Assembly (NCBI RefSeq): GCF_042408365.1 | Contig: NZ_JBHOQJ010000107.1 | Location: 1-30,832, forward strand | Reading direction: 5' to 3' | Length of the DNA stretch: 30,832 nt | Source: Thermoflexus sp042408365 | GTDB lineage: Bacteria; Chloroflexota; Anaerolineae; Thermoflexales; Thermoflexaceae | Shown: piece after piece, positions 23,583-30,832 of the stretch | How positions within the stretch are numbered: position 1 is the stretch's first letter | Layout of the letters: each line of letters begins with the position of its first letter | Notes under the pieces: model-generated | The model's input: only the letters and a program-made list of their open reading frames with translations | The model's database searches: none | What the model was told of the DNA's origin: nothing | Program-made: the position numbers and the translations under genes

Positions 23583-23610
23583 ATTGTAATGCGACCTCCC
23601 CTCCTGTCAA
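23583..23610 (-). promoter_or_regulatory. Promoter of the marR-drrAB operon
   Basis: On minus, TTGACA (23610-23605), a 16-base spacer and TACAAT (23588-23583) form a near-consensus promoter. The expected start near 23576 falls inside the palindromic operator. Confidence 0.8.
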
Positions 23611-23657
23611 GTTTGCGTCTGCTGCTTTTCCCTCCCTGGCGATGTGAGCGGCCGGGG

Positions 23658-23686
23658 TTGACAGCAGCTGCCGTTTTTGCCATCAT
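23658..23686 (+). promoter_or_regulatory. Candidate promoter of the IS607-type recombinase gene
   Basis: TTGACA (23658-23663), a 17-base spacer and CATCAT (23681-23686) lie 33 bases before the tnpA ATG. The -35 is perfect and the -10 is weak. CATCAT is also the first part of the left inverted end of the element. Confidence 0.4.
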
Positions 23687-23718
23687 CCATTTCAGATTCC
23701 GTCGGGGTGGCATCCGTC

Positions 23719-24279
23719 ATGAAACTTTCCGACTGGGCCCGTCGGCAGGGGATCAGCTATCTCACCGCCTGGCGATGGTTCAAGGCGGGCAAGCTTCCCG
23801 TTCCCGCCCGGCAGCTGCCCACCGGCACCATCCTGGTGGAGGAGCCGTTCCCGGAAGGCCGCACCGTGCTCTATGCCCGGGTCGCCTCCGCCGACCGGCA
23901 GGAGGACCTGGAGCGCCAAGTGGAGCGGCTCCAGGCCTTCGCCCGGGAGCAAGGCTGGGCGGAGTGGGTGGTGGTGACGGAGATCGGATCGGGGATCAAC
24001 AGCCGGCGCAGGAAGCTGCTCAAAGTTCTCAAGGATCCCAAGGTGAGCCGGATCGTGGTGGAGCGCCGCGACCGGCTGACCCCGTTCGGGTTCGAGCTGT
24101 TGGAGGCGGCCCTGGCCTCGGCGGGCAAGCGGATCGTGGTGGTGGAGGAAGGTGAGGTGCTCGACGATTGGGAGCGGGATCTTCTGGACATCCTCACCGC
24201 CGCCTGCCGCCGCCGGTATGGGCGCCGTTCGGCGCGGCGCCGAGCTCAGCGCGCCCTGGAGGCCATGGGGTTCGGGTAA
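23719..24279 (+). CDS. tnpA: IS607-family serine recombinase (TnpA), catalytic Ser replaced
   Basis: The 186-residue protein begins with a MerR-like helix-turn-helix (MKLSDWARRQGISYLTAWRW, then FKAGKLPVPARQLPTGTILV), followed by a small serine-recombinase domain. The catalytic motif normally reads YARVSSxDQ; here it reads YARVASADR, so the presumed nucleophile Ser is Ala56 (codon GCC at 23884-23886). The following VERRDRLTPFGFELLEAAL segment and the C-terminal helix are intact. The frame is open with no stop. ATG 23719 has a weak GGGGTGG upstream. It probably made the element move by a synaptic serine-recombinase route, but as it stands it should not cut DNA. tnpB follows on the same strand. 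Confidence 0.88.
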   Translation: MKLSDWARRQGISYLTAWRWFKAGKLPVPARQLPTGTILVEEPFPEGRTVLYARVASADRQEDLERQVERLQAFAREQGWAEWVVVTEIGSGINSRRRKLLKVLKDPKVSRIVVERRDRLTPFGFELLEAALASAGKRIVVVEEGEVLDDWERDLLDILTAACRRRYGRRSARRRAQRALEAMGFG

Positions 24280-24282
24280 GGC

Positions 24283-25235
24283 AGGCCTTTCGTTGGGCCC
24301 CAATGCCGGCCAACGGATCGCCCTGGTGAAACACGTGGGGGCGGCCCGCTTCACCTCCAACGGGGGCCTCGCCCGGTGTCTCCGGGCCATCCAATCGGGT
24401 CGCTGTCCGCCCTCCGCCATCGACCTCCACCGGGAGTGGAACCGGTGGCAGCGAACGCAGGCCCCCTGGTGGGCTGAGGTGCCCAAGTGCGCCCCCAGGA
24501 AGCCTTCCGGGATCTCGAGCGGGCCTTCCGGAACCGGCGCGCGGGAAGAGCGGGAAGATCCTGCTTTAAGCGGAAGAAGTCCCTGGAGGACCATAAGGTG
24601 CGCTTGACCGGTTCCATTCGCGTCTTTCCCCGCCACGTGCCACTTCCCCACATTGGGAAGGTCCGGACCAAGGAGCGCACGGACCCGCTCCTGGTCCTGC
24701 GGGCGGAGGGGAAGGCCAAGATCCTCCCGGCCACCATCTCCCGGGAGGCCGACCGGTGGTTTGTGAGCCTCACATGTGAGGTCGAGCGCCCGGATCCATC
24801 CTCCGGATGAGGGAGCCGGTGGGGGTGGATCTAGGGCTCTCTTCGTTCTTGGTGCTGTCAGACGGGACGCGGATGAAGGCGCCCAAACCCTTGGCGAAGG
24901 CCTTGCGGCGGTTGCGCCGCCGCTCCCGGCCGCTTTCCCGAAAGCAGAAAGGATCCCGAAATTCCGCCCAGGCCTCCTGGCGGCTGGCGCGGTGGCATCG
25001 GCGGATCCGGAACCTCCGCCGCGATTTTCTCCACCCAGTCACCACTGGGCTGGCGAGACCCAAGCCGGTCCTCGGGGTGGAGCCATTGAACGTGTGGGGG
25101 ATATTCCTTCGGTTCCTGGCCTACAAGGCCCAATGGTATGGAGCGAAGTGGATCGAGGCCCTGCCGGATTTTCCCTCTACCCGCCGCTGTTCCCGATGCG
25201 GGTGGGTGGGGGCAGAGAAGGTACCTGTCACCTAA
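24283..25235 (+). pseudogene. tnpB: tnpB (IS607/IS605-type RNA-guided nuclease), frameshifted
   Basis: TnpB homology runs through three frames. Frame one (to about 24490) holds LVKHVGAARFTSNGGLARCLRAIQ and AIDLHREWNRW. A one-base loss in the C-run near 24490 moves it to the frame with QEAFRDLERAFRN, FKRKKSLEDH, LTGSIRVFPRH and SREADRWFVSLTCEVERPDP, which stops at 24810. The third frame has VGVDLGLSSFLVLSDG (first RuvC Asp), KALRRLRRRSR, RKQKGSRN, GVEPLN (RuvC Glu) and STRRCSRCGWVG (first zinc-ribbon Cys pair). About 20 residues after GVEPLN are missing, and the second Cys pair and last RuvC Asp are gone where homology stops near 25235. TnpB nucleases use an omega-RNA guide from the 3' end of the element. 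This copy is dead. Confidence 0.85.
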
Positions 25236-26164
25236 ACGTAGGTTGGCTATCCCCCGGAGGAGGTGCGGCACTGAATGGGCAGGTGCTGGTGAAGCCCACC
25301 GCCACGCAAACGGATGATAAGGACCGCGTGCGGATGGTCGAGCTGCGAAAACAAGGGTGGACCGATCGAGCGATGGCCCAGCGCATCGGGTGCAGCGTCT
25401 GGACGGTGATCCGCTGGGTGAAGGCCTTTGCGCGTGGGGGATGGGACGCCTGGGCCTACCCGTCCTGTGCCCCCAAAACCTCTCATCCCCTCCCGACGCC
25501 CGAAGCCGTTCGCCAGCGGATTCGGGAGATCTAACAAGCCCATCCCCGGTGGAGGGGCCGGTGGATCCGACGGAAGCTCTTGCGGGAAGGGATCCCGAAC
25601 GTTCCCTCGGAGGGGACCCTTCATCAGATCCTTCGGCGGGAGGGGTTTCCAAAGGTGCGGGAGGAGCAGCGGGAGCGGATCCCCTGGGCGGGGGGTGGTC
25701 CAGGCGGATTTCAAGCAAACAAGGGGGGCTGGTGGTTCAATGTCGTAGAAGGACGAAAAGGGGGATATGGTTTGCTTTCGGAACGTACAAAAGGGAGCAT
25801 GGGAGTGGCGCTCAGGGGGTTGGAGAAAGCGATGCAAGGGGTGGGATATCTTCCAAAGGTGGTGCAGACGGATCGGGATGCGGGTAGGGTGGGGCGAGTT
25901 TGGAGAAGCGGCGGGAGGTCGTGGGGACGCGAAGGGTGGATCGGACGGGGAAGGGGAATCTGTGGGGGAAAGCGGTTCGGGTGGGGAAATGGGCGGCCGG
26001 CCCAACGGTTCGCGTCCATTTTGATGGCGAAGGGGACGAGATCCGGATCCTTGGGCGCGATGCGTGGGGAGGGTACGGGAGGAGCGGGTTTTGGAATGAT
26101 TCACCGAAGATGGGCTGTGGGCGGGGTGGGCGGAGGAGGGTTCAAACGAGCGTTGTCTGACCTA
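25236..26164 (+). mobile_element. Nested remnant of an IS481-like insertion sequence
   Basis: About 930 bases that interrupt tnpB homology. The left edge reads GTCACCTAAACGTAGGTT and the right edge, read on minus, GTCAGACAACGCTCGTTT. These match at 10 of 18 positions and could be worn terminal inverted repeats. No target duplication is clear. Some 30 residues of tnpB are missing between the two flanks, so deletion accompanied or followed the insertion. Confidence 0.6.
25283..26160 (+). pseudogene. Degenerate IS481-like DDE transposase
   Basis: The first frame has a helix-turn-helix (VRMVELRKQGWTDRAMAQRI, then WTVIRWVKAFARGGWDAW) and runs into a TAA at 25532-25534. The same frame continues with HPRWRGRWIRRKLLREGIPNVPSEGTLHQILRREGF. 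A short frame change carries VVQADFKQTR (first catalytic Asp region). The frame then returns for GGWWFNVVE, GLEKAMQGVGYLPKVVQTD (second Asp). Past 25880 only another frame keeps homology, the C-terminal module VDRTGKGNLWGKAVRVGKWAAGPTVRVHF. At least one nonsense and several frameshifts are present and the catalytic Glu region is lost. It cannot make a transposase. The start (GTG 25283) is a guess. Confidence 0.75.
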
Positions 26165-26294
26165 GGATCGCACAGGGACTCCGTTGGCCTGTGGCGATCG
26201 GCGCTGTGGCGGAACGGGCCTCTGAGCCTGGTCTGTGAGGGCCCGGTCGAGGAAGCAGGGAGTGGCCGGTCGTCTAGAGCACCCCTCCGGGTGA
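26165..26294 (+). pseudogene. 3' end of tnpB with omega-RNA-like tail
   Basis: Right of the nested element, one frame reads CGDRRCGGTGL-stop-AWSVRARSRKQGVAGRLEHPSG and ends at TGA 26292-26294. This is the tail commonly seen in thermophile TnpB proteins, here with an in-frame TGA at 26223. In TnpB elements this stretch also encodes the omega-RNA scaffold. A terminal hairpin CACCC-CTCC-GGGTG (26280-26293) lies right at the end. The tnpB stop overlaps the right inverted end of the element. Confidence 0.6.
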
Positions 26295-26422
26295 AATAGA
26301 TGATGATGTATCACGGAACAGTGAAGAAGCAAAGGGCGGATCCTTTCCCCGCGAACAGTCCTGAGAATATCCCAAAAATGGATGCGAGAATCCACAAAAG
26401 TTTATCAAATCAACAACCCGCC

Positions 26423-26451
26423 TTGACAATTTCGATGAAAAGTAGCATCAT
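26423..26451 (+). promoter_or_regulatory. Candidate promoter of the cytochrome oxidase operon
   Basis: TTGACA (26423-26428), a 17-base spacer and CATCAT (26446-26451) lie 49 bases before the subunit II ATG. The -35 is perfect, the -10 matches 4 of 6. It is 118 bases beyond the right end of the dead element, so oxidase expression does not depend on the element. Confidence 0.45.
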
Positions 26452-26500
26452 TAACTGGACAGCGGATTGCCAGGGATTCCTGACCGCAGGAGGCCGATGG

Positions 26501-27520
26501 ATGGCGCAGGGCCACGGTGAAGCACGAGGACGAACCGGGCGATGGACGAAGGGGATATTGCTTCTGGGAGGGTGGCTCACTGGATGTGCAGCCCAGAGCC
26601 CTTCGATCCTCGCGCCGGTCTCCCCTAAGGGGCGCGCGGAGGCGGAGCTTTTCTGGTTTATTCTGCTGATCACTGCCGGCGTCTTTATCCTGGTGGAGAC
26701 GCTCCTCCTTTATGCCGTCCTCCGGTTTCGGGCACGAGACCCTCAGGCAGTGCCTCCCCAGATCCATGGGAACAACGCGCTGGAGATCTCGTGGACGACG
26801 GCGACCGCTGTTGGCCTGGCCGTGATCTTCGCGATGACCTGGCGGACGATGGCGGCGACCTCCCAACCGCCGGCAGACGCTATGCCGGTGAAGGTGATCG
26901 GCCATCAGTGGTGGTGGGAATTCCAATACCCCACCCTGGGGATCACCACGGCCAACGAGCTGGTGATCCCGGTCGGACAGCCCATCCGGGCGATCGTGAC
27001 CTCGGCGGATGTGATCCACAGCTTCTGGGTGCCCCAACTGGGCGGGAAGATGGACGCGATCCCCGGCCGGGAGAACACCCTCTGGCTTCAAGCCGATGCG
27101 GAAGGGGTCTATTATGGACAGTGCGCCGAGCTGTGCGGGATCTCCCACGCGAACATGCGGCTGCAGGTCCGTGTGGTATCGGCGTCTGAGTTCCAGCGCT
27201 GGGCCGAGGCCCAGCGGGCACCTGCTGCCCAGCCAACGGATCCCCTCGCCCAGCAGGGATACCAGATCTTCATGAGCAAGGCCTGTGTCGGATGCCATAC
27301 CATTGACGGCACGCCCGCACAGGGCAAGGTCGGGCCGAACCTCACCCACGTGGGCAGCCGAACGACGATCGCGGCCGGCCTCCTGGAGAACACCCCGGAG
27401 AATATGGCCCGCTGGCTCGAAGACCCGCCGGCGGTCAAGCCGGGTTCCCTGATGCCTCGTCTGGGCCTGACGCCCGATGAGATCCAGGCGTTGGTTGCCT
27501 TCCTCTCGTCCCTGAAGTAA
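26501..27520 (+). CDS. coxB: Cytochrome c oxidase subunit II with fused cytochrome c domain
   Basis: Receives electrons and passes them through CuA to subunit I of a caa3-type oxidase. The 339-residue protein has a lipoprotein signal (LTGC, Cys29), two membrane helices (about 48-75 and 98-118), QWWWEFQYP (136-144), and the CuA ligands His173, Cys208, Cys212, His216, Met219. It ends in a class I cytochrome c domain with CVGCH (262-266) and a distal Met in GSLMPRLGL. The fused haem means it can accept electrons without a separate cytochrome c. The frame opens at 26300, but ATG 26501 has AGGAGG seven bases upstream. Subunit I follows after 10 bases. Confidence 0.96.
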   Translation: MAQGHGEARGRTGRWTKGILLLGGWLTGCAAQSPSILAPVSPKGRAEAELFWFILLITAGVFILVETLLLYAVLRFRARDPQAVPPQIHGNNALEISWTTATAVGLAVIFAMTWRTMAATSQPPADAMPVKVIGHQWWWEFQYPTLGITTANELVIPVGQPIRAIVTSADVIHSFWVPQLGGKMDAIPGRENTLWLQADAEGVYYGQCAELCGISHANMRLQVRVVSASEFQRWAEAQRAPAAQPTDPLAQQGYQIFMSKACVGCHTIDGTPAQGKVGPNLTHVGSRTTIAAGLLENTPENMARWLEDPPAVKPGSLMPRLGLTPDEIQALVAFLSSLK

Positions 27521-27530
27521 GGAGGGAAGA

Positions 27531-29408
<1,878 letters not shown>

Positions 29409-29479
29409 CTCGTATCGTTGGTAGTTGGTGGAGGAAAGTCTCGCGCTGTCCCTTGCCTTTATCTTGAGAGGGGGAAGAG

Positions 29480-30061
29480 ATGGCCAACCATTCGCCCACG
29501 CTCGGTTCAGAGATCGCCATCGATAGCCGCAAACTGGGGGTCTGGATCTTCCTGGCCTCCGAGGTGATCTTCTTCGCCTCCCTCATCGTCTCCTACCTGG
29601 TCCTGCACAACCGGGTGACCAGCGGCCCGACGGCCCACGAAGCCCTGACCCTGTCGATTCCCACCATCAACACCATCATCCTGCTCACCAGCAGCGTCGC
29701 GATGGTGCTCGCCTTGGCCCATCTGCGGGATGGGAACCGGCGGGCCTCCATCGCCTGGCTGTTGACCACCGCGTGGCTGGGGATCTGCTTCTTAATCCTG
29801 AAGGCATTGGAATACACCCAGCACCTCCACGAGGGGCTGACACCGAGCGTGAATGTGTTCGGCTCTGCTTATTACACGGTGACCGGTTTCCACGCCGCCC
29901 ACGTGGCGGTGGGGGTGATCTGGATCTTGAGCGTGGCCCTGGGGCTGCGTCGTCGCCTCTCGCCTCAGAACGATGTCCTGGTGGAGACGGTGGGGCTCTA
30001 CTGGCATTTTGTGGATCTGGTGTGGGTGGCGATTTTCATGGTGGTGTATCTGATGCGTTGA
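29480..30061 (+). CDS. ctaE: Cytochrome c oxidase subunit III
   Basis: A 193-residue subunit III with five membrane helices, the short form that lacks the first two helices of the seven-helix type. The family signature is seen in KLGVWIFLASEVIFFASLIVSYLVLH near the start and in LKALEYTQHLHEGLTPS. The C-terminus has TGFHAAHVAVGVIWIL and ETVGLYWHFVDLVWVAIFMVVYL. It stabilises subunit I and proton uptake. It follows subunit I by 71 bases; GAGAGGGGGAAGAG precedes the ATG. In operon with subunits II, I and IV. Confidence 0.96.
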   Translation: MANHSPTLGSEIAIDSRKLGVWIFLASEVIFFASLIVSYLVLHNRVTSGPTAHEALTLSIPTINTIILLTSSVAMVLALAHLRDGNRRASIAWLLTTAWLGICFLILKALEYTQHLHEGLTPSVNVFGSAYYTVTGFHAAHVAVGVIWILSVALGLRRRLSPQNDVLVETVGLYWHFVDLVWVAIFMVVYLMR

Positions 30062-30175
30062 GCGTTCAGGGACAGGCAAAGCAGATGACCCCTCCGCTTG
30101 AAAGCACGTTCGGTCATAGCCAACAATCAGTGGAAGAAACAATCGAAGGGATCGCCGATCGCTCAAGGGGGAACG

Positions 30176-30451
30176 ATGGAGGTCCGGGCTCACAAACATC
30201 CGAATTACGTGCTGGTGGGGATCGTGCTGATCATCCTCACCTTCTTGGAAATCAGCGTGATCAGCCTCCCCGTGCCCCAGCTGCCCTTCCTGCTGGGGTT
30301 CGCCATCGCCAAGGGGCTGCTCATCTTACTTTACTTCATGCACTTGAAATTCGACTCCCGTTTGTACGCAGTGCTCTTTGCCTACCCGTGGCCCCTGGCC
30401 CTGCTGCTGGTGGGGATGCTGATCTGGGTGTACTTCGGATTCCGGACATAA
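30176..30451 (+). CDS. Cytochrome c oxidase subunit IV (small prokaryotic type)
   Basis: A 91-residue membrane protein with three helices and the family pattern HPNYVLVGIVLIILTFLEI, then GFAIAKGLLILLYFMHLKFDSRLY, then LALLLVGMLIWVYFGF. This is the small bacterial subunit IV (COX4_pro/CyoD-like) that helps assemble the oxidase. The frame opens at 30098, but the ATG at 30176 has AAGGGGGAACG just upstream and fits the family start. It is the last gene of the oxidase operon. Confidence 0.88.
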   Translation: MEVRAHKHPNYVLVGIVLIILTFLEISVISLPVPQLPFLLGFAIAKGLLILLYFMHLKFDSRLYAVLFAYPWPLALLLVGMLIWVYFGFRT

Positions 30452-30832
30452 ACTAAATCCTTCACCCGTTTTCGGAGTATGGAGGGGGAGGAAATTTTTT
30501 CCGGGGCTGTGCCGGGGCCTTCGACCCCGACCCAGCCCCCGAAAACCCCAATTGAAAGCACGAATATGAAGCGCAGAAGCCCTCTACTTCTCCCCGCATC
30601 CGAAAGGGCTGCGGAGAGAAAGAAGCCCCTAGGAGCCGGAGGCCGCCTTTGGCGGCTCCCCCAAAAGTCCCCCACTAGGCCTCCAAAAAGCAGCGGCGAT
30701 CATCGGCTTGGCAGTCGTCCCGATCCCTCAGCGCCGCAATCTGTAGGGAGGATCCTTTGAAATCTCCGGGGGCTGCAAGTGCCTATGCGGCCTGCACTGC
30801 AAAAAACGCGGAGGGGGCGGCATCGCCGCCCC
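30452..30832. other. 381-base right-end intergenic region with hairpins
   Basis: I see no gene. Several hairpins lie here: a GC-rich one at about 30501-30540 (GGGGCTG paired with CAGCCCC); the third member of the CTTC-CCCGCA-GGGCTGCGG palindrome family at 30587-30625; GCCGCC-TTT-GGCGGC at 30642-30656; and GGGGCGGC-ATC-GCCGCCCC at 30814-30832, cut by the window end. Read on minus, the last is followed within six bases by T6 and could terminate a gene lying to the right. Confidence 0.5.
30587..30625. repeat. Palindromic repeat, copy 3
   Basis: CTCCCCGCATCC-GAAA-GGGCTGCGGAGAG, flanked by CTT and AAAG, resembles 16213-16249 in both arms and loop and 5186-5227 more weakly. All three lie between genes. 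Confidence 0.5.

Larger units (their letters stand above)
23681..26305 (+). mobile_element. Decayed IS607-type element with nested IS481-like insertion
   Basis: The element holds a serine recombinase gene (tnpA), a broken tnpB and, inside tnpB, the remains of another transposon. Its likely ends are an imperfect inverted repeat: CATCATCCATTTCA at 23681-23694 and TGAAATAGATGATG at 26292-26305, matching at 13 of 14 positions. Without the nested part (about 0.93 kb) the element would be about 1.7 kb, the usual size for IS607 with tnpB. Exact ends and target dinucleotide are not certain. Confidence 0.7.

Noticed and set aside
24776..25534. A single 252-codon frame spanning the end of tnpB and the start of the IS481-like gene
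   Set aside because: Its first half is tnpB read out of frame; only the part after about 25283 has transposase features.
30479..30760. 93-codon + strand frame at the right end
   Set aside because: It runs through palindromic repeats, has no family resemblance and its composition is that of hairpin DNA.

Overview
The window is a GC-rich bacterial chromosome segment, probably from a thermophilic member of the Chloroflexota (Thermoflexus/Anaerolineae-like). I infer this from gene content and style only: a DUF4058 protein, a PASTA kinase ending in a beta-sandwich typical of that phylum, a VanW protein, long GC-rich hairpins between genes, and an A1-type cytochrome oxidase whose subunit II carries a c-type haem. 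A database search would be needed to name the organism.

Layout. 1-3900: an FMN split-barrel protein overlapping an ABC-2 type permease (+), convergent with topA (-); a double-hairpin repeat lies between them and supplies the topA stop codon. 3896-5543: manC (-), then a 565-base divergent gap holding three long hairpins. 5544-8632 (+): aroQ, an internally deleted DUF4058 gene, and a membrane Ser/Thr kinase with two PASTA repeats. 8675-11712 (-): a tight envelope operon of LysM lipoprotein, Nudix ADP-ribose pyrophosphatase and VanW protein. 12105-14931 (+): a dTDP-sugar epimerase-like cupin, shikimate kinase, and an ABC ATPase/permease pair. A perfect ParB-binding parS site lies at 14954-14969, beside the end of aroC (-).

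16306-20993 (-) is one transcription unit: a consensus promoter, a T-box leader with a probable Ile (AUC) specifier, alaX, then ileS of type 2 with a swapped GxHH signature. 21069-23610 (-) is a MarR-DrrA-DrrB export operon whose promoter is overlapped by a palindromic operator.

23681-26305 is a dead IS607-type element. Its serine recombinase has Ala at the presumed catalytic Ser position, its tnpB is frameshifted, and a decayed IS481-like transposon sits inside tnpB. The tnpB tail (the usual omega-RNA region) and 14-base inverted ends are still visible. Immediately downstream (26423-30451) is a complete cytochrome c oxidase operon, coxB/coxC-fused subunit II, I, III and IV.

Functionally the window mixes housekeeping genes (DNA topology, shikimate pathway, aminoacyl-tRNA synthesis and proofreading, respiration), envelope and signalling genes, and three sets of ABC exporter genes. 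I found no CRISPR array, rRNA or tRNA gene.
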